Of a DNA stretch of 64,000 nt, positions 48,651 to 57,122 are shown piece by piece. The stretch lies in contig JAJFTF010000055.1 in assembly GCA_021373185.1 (NCBI GenBank), positions 62,001 through 126,000 of the forward strand, read 5' to 3'. Origin of the DNA: Betaproteobacteria bacterium. Lineage in GTDB: Bacteria; Pseudomonadota; Gammaproteobacteria; Burkholderiales; Sulfuricellaceae. How positions within the stretch are numbered: position 1 is the stretch's first letter; each line of letters starts with the position of its first letter. Under the pieces are notes generated by a model that had not been told where the DNA came from, searched no databases, and saw nothing but the letters and a program-made list of their open reading frames with translations. Position numbers and translations under genes: made by a program.

Positions 48651-49318
48651 CGCTCGCTCGTTTTCAAGGCGACTTTATTGCGGATATACAGCGGCGCGGC
48701 CTCAGCCGCGTCCACGCCAAGATCATTTCTGAAACGCTCAGCGCCCAAGCAGGCAATTTGCGCTGCATGAGGAAAAATCCCCGGCATGACTTCAGCAAGC
48801 TGCCCGGCATAGCGTTCGGCCAAAACCTCGCCATGAACCGCAAAGCCGTTGCCGCATCCGATCCAACCCTCGCCTGCCGCCTCAGGGGCATGTTGCGGCG
48901 CACCCAGGCCGGGCGCACTCAGGGCTTGCCAGCCACCTTCAATCTTTTCATACACGCCATGGTAAATCTCACCCATGCGTGCATCCAGGCAGGCAATCAC
49001 GCGGTTTGCGCCCGATGCCTCGGCCATCGCCAGCAACGTGCAGATGCCGGCTACCGGCAAATCCGCGCCAAACGCCAAACCCTGAGCCACGCCGCAACCG
49101 ATGCGCAGACCGGTGAAAGAACCCGGCCCCTCGCCAAAGGCAATGCCGTCCAGCTCTTTCAAATCCAGCCCGGCCTCGGCGAGCAACTCATCGACCATGG
49201 GCAATACCAGTTCCGAATGCCGTTGCCCCGCCAGTTCCTCGCGCACGAACGTCTCGCCGTCGAGCCACAAGGCGACGGAACACAGTTCGGTAGAAGTATC
49301 GAGGGCCAGTATTTTCAT
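48647..49318 (-). CDS. tsaB: tRNA threonylcarbamoyladenosine biosynthesis protein TsaB
   Basis: A 223-residue protein that stimulates TsaD for t6A formation at position 37 of tRNA. The ASKHA-type blocks are ALDTSTELCSVAL, FGEGPGSFTGLRIG and CLDARMGEIYHGVY. Start and length agree with the family. It is the first gene of tsaB-rimI-udg. Confidence 0.95.
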   Translation of the reverse strand: MKILALDTSTELCSVALWLDGETFVREELAGQRHSELVLPMVDELLAEAGLDLKELDGIAFGEGPGSFTGLRIGCGVAQGLAFGADLPVAGICTLLAMAEASGANRVIACLDARMGEIYHGVYEKIEGGWQALSAPGLGAPQHAPEAAGEGWIGCGNGFAVHGEVLAERYAGQLAEVMPGIFPHAAQIACLGAERFRNDLGVDAAEAAPLYIRNKVALKTSER

Positions 49319-49629
49319 AGGTAGACGAATTATACCCTAGCACGATCCTATCCTCATGACGCACCTAACAAATGGGCATTGCCAAAACATCATCTCAGTG
49401 TCATATTGGCGGAAATGTTGCGAAGTATGCAGCCTTGCCAGCCACGCAAGCTGAATGCAGATGGCGATGAATAGCATGAAGGTTTTGGAAGCAAATTACA
49501 GGACGCCATAAATCTATGCAACGCAATGAATTTATGACAACAAACAAATTACAACCAAAAATAGGCCAACTTTTGATGCAATATCTTGCGTCAAATGGGA
49601 TGCCTATTTAACGTTAGAGACAGAGCCCC
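49319..49629. other. AT-rich intergenic region before the accessory insert
   Basis: No gene is seen. TTTTGATGCAA (49571-49581) and TTGCGTCAAA form a hairpin at 49571-49595. GTTAGAG at 49613-49619 resembles the integron core site GTTRRRY except at the last base, and it lies 10 bases before the next start codon. Confidence 0.4.
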
Positions 49630-50262
49630 ATGTTCAAGCGTTTGTCACTTCTTATTCTTGGTGCCGCACTACTGGCGGGAGTTGTTTATCTTGGTTTTTT
49701 GTCAGGCAGCAACTCCACATTACTAGTCTGGTTTGGTATCGCCTCAGCAATTGGTGCACCAGCAGGAATTGCAGCGATTGGTGCCGCATTCAAGCCGGAA
49801 AACAATGAAATACTTGAACGTCTTGCCAAGGTGCCGGAGATTGAAAAACTAATAAATGAAGCAAAATCACAAGAAGAAAAAGTTCGCGCCCTCGAAGCCG
49901 AAAGGCAACAATTATCTGAGCTTGTTAAATTTGAATCTCTACGGCAGTCTCTATTGGCTCGAAGAGAAATAATCGAAGAAGAAAGTGTCCGACAGTTAAA
50001 GGTGCTGGATGACATTGACGAAGAACTTAAACAACTTGATATTCAAGTCGAGGCTAGTGGTTTATCAGAACAAATTGAGGTTCTTCGTAATCGTGTCAAG
50101 TTGCAAGACCGTGATTCAATAACGCTATTCCTAGCTGGCCGGCGACACGTTATCAATGTTCGGGGGTTGCGAACCAATCCATTGGGGGAGACTATTCTTG
50201 GATACCTCATGCTGCTTCAAGAGCTTTCACGTCTTCTTAATCGCCTGTTTACACGTCTCTAA
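49630..50262 (+). CDS. hypothetical membrane protein with coiled coil
   Basis: Not recognised. A 210-residue protein: two membrane helices (LSLLILGAALLAGVVYLGF; LLVWFGIASAIGAPAGIAAIGAAF) in the first 55 residues, then a long charged coiled coil (about 60-160; EKVRALEAERQQLSEL, RREIIEEESVRQLKVL) and a short basic C-terminal domain. The gene is AT-richer than its neighbours, and it is followed 17 bases later by the DUF4236 gene. Together they look like a two-gene membrane module of foreign origin. Confidence 0.72.
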   Translation: MFKRLSLLILGAALLAGVVYLGFLSGSNSTLLVWFGIASAIGAPAGIAAIGAAFKPENNEILERLAKVPEIEKLINEAKSQEEKVRALEAERQQLSELVKFESLRQSLLARREIIEEESVRQLKVLDDIDEELKQLDIQVEASGLSEQIEVLRNRVKLQDRDSITLFLAGRRHVINVRGLRTNPLGETILGYLMLLQELSRLLNRLFTRL

Positions 50263-50279
50263 CATGGAAGGTTTAGCCG

Positions 50280-51392
50280 ATGGGTTTCTATCTGAGGAAA
50301 AGCATTAGTGTTGGCCCGTTGCGGTTCAATCTATCGAAGTCCGGGATTGGAGTTTCCGCAGGCGTGACCGGTTTTCGCTTCGGCGTCGGTCCACGAGGTA
50401 ACTACGTTCACATGGGCCGAGGTGGTCTGTATTATCGAGCCACGCTTCCGCCATCCTCATCTCCCCGTAACTCGCCAGCCCAACCGCCTGCGCCAATTGC
50501 TCCAGAAATACCACCGGGAACTCACGCACCGCTTGAAGAAATCGAATCAGCCGACGTTTCAAAAATCGTTGATTCCTCTTCCCGTGAGTTGCTAGACGAA
50601 CTAAATCGAAAGCGGGCCAAAGCACGTTTGTGGCCCATAATGGCAATTGTTTCGATATTGGTTCTTGGTGTTGGCGTCTCGTCAAATTGGCCCACTTGGC
50701 TGTTGGCCCTATTCGTATTGGCGGGCGCTGTCGGAACATACACCGCTCATATTCGGGACGCTTTGGAAAAAACCGTTGTACTGTTCTATGATTTTGACTC
50801 CGATATGGAAGCCGCCTATGCTCAACTTCACACTGCGGCTAGTCAGCTCGCAAGCTGCGCGGCAGCATGGCATATTGAGGCATCGGGCAAAGTGCATGAC
50901 CGGAAATATCATGCCGGAGCAAGTGATCTTGTCCGCCGAAAGAACACGTTTATTCGCAAAGACGAGCCGCCCTACGTCAAGACGAACATCGAAACCGTCG
51001 CAGTTGACGTTGGTCGTCAAACGCTGCACTTCTTCCCGGACCGAGTCCTTGTTTACGACCAAAACGGCGTAGGTGCTGTTGGCTATCAGGAGTTGCGCAT
51101 TGACGTAGGCGCGACTCGATTCATCGAAAGCGACTCCGTTCCTCGAGATGCAGAAGTCGTCGATCGAACTTGGAAGTATGTCAACAAGTCTGGCGGCCCC
51201 GATAAGAGATTCAAGGACAACAAAGAACTTCCGGTCTGCCGCTACGAGGAAATCACGCTATCCAGCCAGTCAGGACTAAACGAGGTTTTGCAATTGTCCC
51301 GGTGTGGGTTCGGAAGAGGTCTTGCCGAGGCTGTCTCTCTGCTAGGCAAGAAAATGCCAAAGGAAGGTGCCTGTGTTGCACCAGCGGCATAA
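50280..51392 (+). CDS. DUF4236 N-terminal domain membrane protein, 370 aa
   Basis: The N-terminal ~55 residues match DUF4236 (FYLRKSISVGPLRFNLSKSGIG, then GVTGFRFGVGPRGNYVHMGRGG). A Pro/Ser-rich linker, two membrane helices near 120-160 (LWPIMAIVSILVLGVGV; LLALFVLAGAVGTYTA) and a large C-terminal cytoplasmic domain follow. The C-terminal domain has no known motif that I can see. GGAAGG lies before the ATG. DUF4236 proteins are scattered in mobile and accessory regions; no function is established. Confidence 0.8.
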   Translation: MGFYLRKSISVGPLRFNLSKSGIGVSAGVTGFRFGVGPRGNYVHMGRGGLYYRATLPPSSSPRNSPAQPPAPIAPEIPPGTHAPLEEIESADVSKIVDSSSRELLDELNRKRAKARLWPIMAIVSILVLGVGVSSNWPTWLLALFVLAGAVGTYTAHIRDALEKTVVLFYDFDSDMEAAYAQLHTAASQLASCAAAWHIEASGKVHDRKYHAGASDLVRRKNTFIRKDEPPYVKTNIETVAVDVGRQTLHFFPDRVLVYDQNGVGAVGYQELRIDVGATRFIESDSVPRDAEVVDRTWKYVNKSGGPDKRFKDNKELPVCRYEEITLSSQSGLNEVLQLSRCGFGRGLAEAVSLLGKKMPKEGACVAPAA

Positions 51393-51452
51393 CCCTGCGA
51401 TCCACCGGATCTGCAAGAAAAACCGCGCAGGCCAGTGAATCAAACGTTGGGC
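51387..51452 (+). repeat. possible integron attC-like site at the end of the accessory insert
   Basis: GCATAAC (51387-51393), CCTGCG (51394-51399), CGCAGG (51426-51431) and GTTGGGC (51446-51452) follow in the order R''-L''-L'-R' of an attC site, total about 66 bases. GTTGGGC fits GTTRRRY. The two outer boxes match each other at five of seven positions only. No integrase is in the window. Confidence 0.35.
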
Positions 51453-51507
51453 GTCTATCAATGACTCTCTAAAACGCCCTTAAAACGAAGCTGATCCAGT
51501 CACTAAT

Positions 51508-51909
51508 TTATCCCTGCCCAGACGACAAATTCAGATACACCTCGAACTCCATCCGCTGCCACGGATTGCGGCTTTTTTTCAAATGGGTGATGCGCGCCTC
51601 GGCTTTCGAGCCGCGATCCATGAAGCGGGCCAGCGCCTCGTTGTCGGCACGCGGCACGTAGCCGAGCTTGTGGCCTTGCCATTCGACGCGCACGGCGTTG
51701 GGGTCGTGGGAATTGTCGGGTTCGCGGACGAGTTGAAGGGCGTCGCCCACTTTCATTTCGCTCCACAGGCGTTTGCCTTCATAGTAGCGGAACCCGGCGA
51801 GGGGAGAATTTTGCAGCAGGATTTGGGCGTTTGTTCCCGGCTCGGCGGCACTGGCGGGCAAGGAGAAGAAAAGCGCAAGCCATAGCGCCGCAACCTGACG
51901 TAACCGCAT
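51508..51909 (-). CDS. exported HIRAN-domain protein
   Basis: A 133-residue protein with a signal peptide (LRQVAALWLALFFSLPASA, cleavage before AEPG) and a HIRAN domain (about 35-130; FRYYEGKRLWSEMKVGD, REPDNSHDPNAVRVEWQGHKLGYVPRADN). HIRAN domains usually bind single-stranded DNA ends in nuclear or cytoplasmic helicases, so export is odd. It follows dinG by 47 bases on the same strand, the gap holding a hairpin repeat. Confidence 0.87.
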   Translation of the reverse strand: MRLRQVAALWLALFFSLPASAAEPGTNAQILLQNSPLAGFRYYEGKRLWSEMKVGDALQLVREPDNSHDPNAVRVEWQGHKLGYVPRADNEALARFMDRGSKAEARITHLKKSRNPWQRMEFEVYLNLSSGQG

Positions 51910-51910
51910 A

Positions 51911-51956
51911 AGTTTTTGCCCCTCTCCCCAGCCCTCTCCCCTTAGGGGCGAGGGGG
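51911..51956. repeat. CCCTCTCCCC hairpin repeat
   Basis: CCCTCTCCCC (51932-51941), loop TTA, GGGGCGAGGG (51945-51954) gives a 10-bp stem with one mismatch. A run of T (51913-51917) lies on its plus-strand left side, with tandem CCCTCTCCCC on the same side. This is a common intergenic repeat of many genomes, from memory. It may weaken dinG read-through into the HIRAN gene. Confidence 0.5.
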
Positions 51957-53897
51957 TTATACCGCTTCGCCCACTCGCTGCTCGAAGAATTTTTCCACTT
52001 CCACCACTTCCCGCGTCCGTTTCATCGGCGGCAGGCTCTGCCAGATGCGCTTGCCGTATTGCTTGGTCAGCAGGCGCGGATCGCAGATCATCAGCACGCC
52101 ACGGTCGGTTTCGTCGCGAATCAGCCGTCCCGCGCCCTGTTTGAGGGTGATGACGGCGTGAGGGAGCTGATATTCCATGAAGGCGTTGCGCCCTTCCTGG
52201 TTGATTTTTTCGATGCGCGCCGCCAGCACCGGATCGTCGGGCGGCGAAAACGGCAACTTGTCGATAATCACCAGCGACAGTGCCGAGCCGCGCACATCGA
52301 CCCCTTCCCAGAAGCTCTGGCTGGCCACCAGCACGGCGTTGCCCAGGCGGCGGAAGCGCTCCAGCAGTTCGGTGCGCGTACCCTCCCCTTGCAGCAACAG
52401 GGGGAATTCCAGCCCTTCTTTTTCGAATGCCTCTTTCAACAATTCATGCGCCTCGCGCATGGCGCGCAAACTGGTGCACAGCAGGAATGCACGCCCGCCG
52501 CTGGCGCGGATCGCTGGCAGAGCCGCCTTGACCACCGCCTCGGTGTACTCGCGGCTATTCGGCTCCGGCATCCCGGTCGGGGCGTAGAGTACCGCCTGAT
52601 TTTCATAATCGAAAGGGCTGTCCCAGTAAGCGGTCGCCGCTTCGGTCAATCCCATCTGACTCTGGTAATGGCTGAAATCTTTTTTCACCGCCAGCGTGGC
52701 CGAGGTGAAAATCCAGGCACGGCTCTGGCCGTCGATCTGCTTGCGGAATATCTCGGCGATGGAAAGCGGCGTGGCGTTGAGCTGCATGGCGCGGTTGAAC
52801 ACTTCCACCCAGCGCACGCTGCCGTTGCCTTCCTCGTCCATCCAGCGCTTCAGTTGCACCGCAAACTGGGTGCCGCGCTGCCAGCAGTTTTCCAGGCCGG
52901 GACTGCGCGCCGCCTGCAATTCCAGCAATTTATTCAGGGCATCGAGCCTGGTTTTGACTTCAGCCAAAGCGTCTTTAAATCCGCGCGCCGCCTGTGCTGC
53001 ACTTAGCGGCAAGCGCACCGTGTCCTGCGGGAACACCAGACGCAGATCGCGCGCTGCTTTTTCCAGCGCCGCAGCGCCTTCGGGCAGCGCGGCAAAATCC
53101 TTGGCCGAAACCAGGCCCTCGGCATGGGCGTCATGAGCCAGTTCAAGTAATTGGGATGTACTCAGGTTCTCGCCAAAAAACAGGCTGGCGGTTTCCGGCA
53201 ACTGGTGCGCTTCGTCAAAAATCACGGTGTTGCTGGCAGGCAGCAGTTCGGCTACACCCTCGTCGCGCAGCATCACATCGGCAAAGAACAAATGATGGTT
53301 GACCACCACCACGTCCGCCCCTTGCGCCCGCTTGCGCGCCTCCATGACAAAGCAGTCCTTGTGAAACGCGCATTCCTGGCCGAGGCAATTTTCCCGCGTC
53401 GAGGTGACATAAGACCAGATACCGGCATTTTCCGGCACTTCGCTCAGGGTGCTCTTGTCGCCGCTGTCGCTTGATTTGGTAAAACGCTCGATCAGCGAAA
53501 GATAACGCGAATCGTCGCGCGTCATGAAGCGCCCTTCGTTCTTGGCGCGTTCAAGGTGAAAGTGACAGACGTAATTGGCGCGTCCCTTGAGCATCGCAAT
53601 CGTCACCGGCACTTTCAGCGCATCGCGCATGGCCGGAATATCGCGGAAGAACAGTTGATCCTGCAGGGTTTTGGTGCCGGTGGAAATAATCACCTTGCCG
53701 CCGGCAAGCAATGCCGGCGCGAGATAGGCGTAGGTCTTGCCGGTGCCGGTACCGGCCTCGGCCACCAGGATTTCATGTTTTTCAATCGCCGTGGAAATGG
53801 TTCGCGCCATTTCCAACTGCTGGCCGCGAACGCGGTAGTCTTTGAAGGCGCGAGCCAGCACGCCGTCTTCGGCGAAAATAGAATCAAGATCAAGCAT
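51957..53897 (-). CDS. DinG/YoaA-type ATP-dependent DNA helicase
   Basis: A 646-residue XPD-like helicase. Walker A is AEAGTGTGKTYAYLAP near 46-56, the DEAH box is VIFDEAHQL near 228, and the helicase C-terminal motifs are VASQSFWEGVDV and QGAGRLIRDETD. Four Cys for the [4Fe-4S] cluster are visible: YVCHF, then ENCLGQECAFHKDC. DinG/YoaA proteins unwind D-loops and R-loops in repair. Its ATG follows the hoxW stop directly, so it ends the hydrogenase transcript on present evidence. Confidence 0.93.
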   Translation of the reverse strand: MLDLDSIFAEDGVLARAFKDYRVRGQQLEMARTISTAIEKHEILVAEAGTGTGKTYAYLAPALLAGGKVIISTGTKTLQDQLFFRDIPAMRDALKVPVTIAMLKGRANYVCHFHLERAKNEGRFMTRDDSRYLSLIERFTKSSDSGDKSTLSEVPENAGIWSYVTSTRENCLGQECAFHKDCFVMEARKRAQGADVVVVNHHLFFADVMLRDEGVAELLPASNTVIFDEAHQLPETASLFFGENLSTSQLLELAHDAHAEGLVSAKDFAALPEGAAALEKAARDLRLVFPQDTVRLPLSAAQAARGFKDALAEVKTRLDALNKLLELQAARSPGLENCWQRGTQFAVQLKRWMDEEGNGSVRWVEVFNRAMQLNATPLSIAEIFRKQIDGQSRAWIFTSATLAVKKDFSHYQSQMGLTEAATAYWDSPFDYENQAVLYAPTGMPEPNSREYTEAVVKAALPAIRASGGRAFLLCTSLRAMREAHELLKEAFEKEGLEFPLLLQGEGTRTELLERFRRLGNAVLVASQSFWEGVDVRGSALSLVIIDKLPFSPPDDPVLAARIEKINQEGRNAFMEYQLPHAVITLKQGAGRLIRDETDRGVLMICDPRLLTKQYGKRIWQSLPPMKRTREVVEVEKFFEQRVGEAV

Positions 53898-54386
53898 TTA
53901 ACGGGAGTAGGTTTGCCAGACATCAGGATAAGGCCTGTCGCACAATTGTATCAGCAATTTCAGCGCGGCATCCCGGTTCTTCTCCGCCTCCTGGCTCAGT
54001 GGCGCGCCCAGTTCGAAGCCTTCGCCGCGCACCGCGAGCAGAAAAGTTGGCGGTGCAGGACATTGGTAAACTCGCTCGAACACCTGCATTACGGCGGCTG
54101 GCGACATGGCGTGAGTGGTATGACTGACGGCCTGCGAAGGCTGAATGCGAGAAAGGAGGCAGGGTGCCGGGCAGGAAATGCTGGCGTCAATGAACAGAAC
54201 AAGATCGCGGTTTTCCAGGTCTGTCGCGTGTTCGACTTGCAACTGAAAATCCGTCAACAACTCGATTTCAGGCCATTCCGGGTGATGCTCCTGATTTACC
54301 GCAAGTAAGTCGAGCAGTTGCGGGCCAAGCGCATCATCGCCCCGGCTTGGGTTGCCATACCCGAAAACCAGCAGCGGAGCGGTCAA
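53898..54386 (-). CDS. hoxW: hydrogenase maturation protease HoxW
   Basis: A 162-residue endopeptidase that removes the C-terminal tail of HoxH after nickel insertion. The N-terminal block LVFGYGNPSRGDDALGP has the conserved acidic ligand, with a second in LFIDASI, and the AMSPAAVMQVFERVY block follows. Its ATG overlaps the hoxH stop by four bases (ATGA). It is therefore a member of hoxFUYHW. Confidence 0.9.
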   Translation of the reverse strand: MTAPLLVFGYGNPSRGDDALGPQLLDLLAVNQEHHPEWPEIELLTDFQLQVEHATDLENRDLVLFIDASISCPAPCLLSRIQPSQAVSHTTHAMSPAAVMQVFERVYQCPAPPTFLLAVRGEGFELGAPLSQEAEKNRDAALKLLIQLCDRPYPDVWQTYSR

Positions 54387-55864
54387 GCGTCACACCGACC
54401 GTCTGAGTTCTTGGCCAGCCGGTCGATCACGTTGCCGCCCGCGTCCACCAGTTCCACTTCCAGCGGCATTTTACCTACGGCATGGGTGGCGCATGACAAG
54501 CAGGGATCAAAGGCACGGATCGCCACTTCGATATGGTTGAGCAGTCCCTCGGTCACTTGCTGGCCATCAAGGTATTGCAAGGCAACCTGACGTACCGCTT
54601 CGTTCATGGCGTGGTTGTTGTGGGTGGTTGAAACGATCAGGTTGGCGCGGACAATCAACTCGTCCTCGTTGACGCGATAGTGATGAATCAGCGTTCCACG
54701 CGGCGCTTCGATCACACCGACGCCGCGCAGTGCCGGCTCGCCCTTGCTAACCAGGTCATCGCCCTGCAAATCGCCATCCAGCAACAATTCCTGAATGCCT
54801 TCGGCGGCATGCAGCATTTCGATCATGCGCGCCCAGTGATAGGCCAAGGTGGCCTGGGTCGCGCTGCCGGCGTCAAATGCCTTGAAGATTTTTCTTTCGG
54901 CTTCGGCCAGCGGGGTCGGGATGAACTCGCAATTATTGACCCGCGCCAAAGGGCCGACCCGATACCAGCCCTCTTCTCTGCCTCTGGAGCGGATGAAAGG
55001 GAATTTCATGTAGGACCACGATTTAACTTCCTCGTGGATATAGTCCCAATAATGGCCATAATCGACATGATCGAAAATCGACTGGCCATGCTCGTCGTTG
55101 GCCCTCAGGCCGCCATGATAGAGATCCATGGCCCCATCATCCCGCACCAGGCTCATGAAGCTGGATTTGTAATAACCGAAGCCGTTATAAAATTTGGGGT
55201 TGCCGGTGTAGACCTTCTTGATCAGTTCGACAGCCGCCCTGCTCCAGGCAACGATGTTGTCGATATCCTTCAGCAGGGTATCGCGCTCTTCCCGCGACAG
55301 GTTCTTGTTCACGCCGCCGGGAATTGCACCGGTGCCGTGCACACGCTTGCCCATGGTGATCCGTATGATCTCCTGACCATACTTGCGCAACGCCACGCCC
55401 TGCTTGGCAATCTCGGGATAGGCTGCGACCACGCCGACAATATTGCGCTTTGCCACATCGCTATCGAAGCCGAACAGCAGATCGGGCGAGGCGAGGTAAT
55501 AGAAATGCAGGGCATGGGATTGCAGGATCTGGCCAAGGTGCATGAGGCGGCGCAATTTTTCTGCCGTGGGCGTCAACTGCGCGCCGACGATCATGTCCAG
55601 CGCTTTGGAAGCCGCCAGGTTGTGGCTCACCGGGCAAATTCCGCACAAACGCTGCACCATGGACGGCACTTCCCAGTAGGGGCGTCCCTGGATAAATTTT
55701 TCGAAGCCGCGGAATTCGACGATATGAAACCGCGCCTGGTGCACGCGATTATCGTCATCCAGCAACAATGTGACCTTGCCGTGTCCCTCTACCCGCGAGA
55801 CCGGCTCGATCACCACGCGTTTGAGCTTTTCGGGATTGGTCGCAGTTTCCAGTTCAAAAGTCAT
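54383..55864 (-). CDS. hoxH: NAD-coupled [NiFe] hydrogenase large subunit HoxH
   Basis: The catalytic subunit, 493 aa. The [NiFe] site is bound by two Cys pairs: RLCGICPVSH near residue 70 and DPCLSCATHA near 455. The remaining C-terminal ~30 residues after the second His are a tail removed by HoxW. Group 3d features are clear: it is cytoplasmic, without Tat leader, and the operon has diaphorase genes. It begins nine bases after hoxY. Confidence 0.96.
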   Translation of the reverse strand: MTFELETATNPEKLKRVVIEPVSRVEGHGKVTLLLDDDNRVHQARFHIVEFRGFEKFIQGRPYWEVPSMVQRLCGICPVSHNLAASKALDMIVGAQLTPTAEKLRRLMHLGQILQSHALHFYYLASPDLLFGFDSDVAKRNIVGVVAAYPEIAKQGVALRKYGQEIIRITMGKRVHGTGAIPGGVNKNLSREERDTLLKDIDNIVAWSRAAVELIKKVYTGNPKFYNGFGYYKSSFMSLVRDDGAMDLYHGGLRANDEHGQSIFDHVDYGHYWDYIHEEVKSWSYMKFPFIRSRGREEGWYRVGPLARVNNCEFIPTPLAEAERKIFKAFDAGSATQATLAYHWARMIEMLHAAEGIQELLLDGDLQGDDLVSKGEPALRGVGVIEAPRGTLIHHYRVNEDELIVRANLIVSTTHNNHAMNEAVRQVALQYLDGQQVTEGLLNHIEVAIRAFDPCLSCATHAVGKMPLEVELVDAGGNVIDRLAKNSDGRCDA

Positions 55865-55873
55865 TTTTCACAC

Positions 55874-56422
55874 TCAGTCGTAATGCAGCATCTCATAATC
55901 CAGCTTCGGCTCCCGCCCGTTCAACAAATCGGTCAGGAAGCGCCAGATCGCATCGCCCGACGGCGGGCAACCGGGCAGGAAGTAATCCACCTTCACCACT
56001 TCGTTGATCGGGTGCACCTTGTCGAATGGCAACGGCAGCTCCGGATCGTTAGGCACCTGATGTCCCTCCAATCCGCCCTCATACTGGTAGACCTCCTGAA
56101 AACAGTCCCACAGATCAATGTTGTTGCGCATCGCCGGAATGCCGCCAGTAATGGCACATGCGCCGATAGCGACCAGCACCTTGCAGTTCTTGCGGAATTC
56201 CTTGAGCACATGGACATTTTCCGCGTTGCATACGCCGCCTTCGACAATGCCGACATCGCACGGGCCGCAATGCTTGATATCGGTAAGCGGCGTGCGGTCG
56301 AATTCGATCAATTCAAGAAGCCCCAGCAAACGCTCGTCGATATCGAGGAAGGACATGTGGCAGCCGAAACAGCCCGCCAGCGAGCAGGTAGCGACACGCA
56401 CCTTGAGCTTCGGATCACTCAT
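55874..56422 (-). CDS. hoxY: NAD-coupled [NiFe] hydrogenase small subunit HoxY
   Basis: A 182-residue subunit that holds the proximal [4Fe-4S] cluster. The ligand blocks are CSLAGCFGC, GPCDVGIVEGGVC, GACAITGGIPA and PGCPPSGDAI. GGAG seven bases before the ATG at 56422 sets the start; an ATG at 56443 would lie deeper in hoxU. It overlaps the 3' end of hoxU by eight bases. Confidence 0.95.
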   Translation of the reverse strand: MSDPKLKVRVATCSLAGCFGCHMSFLDIDERLLGLLELIEFDRTPLTDIKHCGPCDVGIVEGGVCNAENVHVLKEFRKNCKVLVAIGACAITGGIPAMRNNIDLWDCFQEVYQYEGGLEGHQVPNDPELPLPFDKVHPINEVVKVDYFLPGCPPSGDAIWRFLTDLLNGREPKLDYEMLHYD

Positions 56423-57122
56423 GTTCTTCTCCGAGTTGCACATCCTTGATGGTGCGATGATCGAAAATTCGCTGCCCGATCGGCACGGTAAATCCCTGAC
56501 GTTTTTTCAGCAATGCGCCGGTTGGGCATACCTGTGCAGCCTTGTCGGTCGCCGCAAGGTTGGTGTCGCCCAACAGCCCGCTGGTGGAATTGACGACCAG
56601 GGTAGAACCGATTCCGCGTCCCGACAAACCGAACACGCTCTTGCCATCCACATCCCGGCTTGCGCGCACGCACAACTCACAATAAATACAGCGGTTGCGA
56701 TCAAGCAACATATCGGGGTGAGAAGCATCCACCTCGCGTTGCGGATAAAAATGGTTGTAATGGGGACTCATCATGCCAAGGTAGTAAGCCACCGCTTGAA
56801 GCTGGCAGTTGCCACTTTTTTCACAGGATGGGCAAATATGGTTGCCCTCGACAAACAGCATCTGTGTCAGAGACAGTCTTTCGTCGTTCAACTCCAGCGT
56901 GTCGCTCAGCACCTGCTGGCCTTCCACTGCCGGCATAGTGCAGGAAGCGACGTTGCGACCGTTGACCTTGACGGTGCACAGCTTGCAACTGCCGTGCGGC
57001 TTGAATTCAGGGTTGTGGCACAGGTGCGGAATATAGACATCCGCCGCCATAGCCGCATCCATGATGGTCTGGCCGTCCTTGAACGGTATGGATTTTCCGT
57101 CGATGGTAATTGTCTTGCTCAT
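56415..57122 (-). CDS. hoxU: NAD-reducing hydrogenase diaphorase subunit HoxU
   Basis: A 235-residue iron-sulfur subunit that links HoxF to HoxYH. The N-terminal [2Fe-2S] block is HGSCKLCTVKVNG, the His/Cys block HICPSCEKSGNCQLQ follows, and [4Fe-4S] ligands continue in CIYCELCVRASRD and VCPTGALL. The ATG at 57122 overlaps the hoxF stop (ATGA), matching MSKTITIDGK homologues. Confidence 0.95.
   Translation of the reverse strand: MSKTITIDGKSIPFKDGQTIMDAAMAADVYIPHLCHNPEFKPHGSCKLCTVKVNGRNVASCTMPAVEGQQVLSDTLELNDERLSLTQMLFVEGNHICPSCEKSGNCQLQAVAYYLGMMSPHYNHFYPQREVDASHPDMLLDRNRCIYCELCVRASRDVDGKSVFGLSGRGIGSTLVVNSTSGLLGDTNLAATDKAAQVCPTGALLKKRQGFTVPIGQRIFDHRTIKDVQLGEEHE

Noticed and set aside
54680-56449. 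Open frame of 589 codons opposite hoxH and hoxY
   Set aside because: It crosses two real hydrogenase genes; antisense frames stay open by codon bias.
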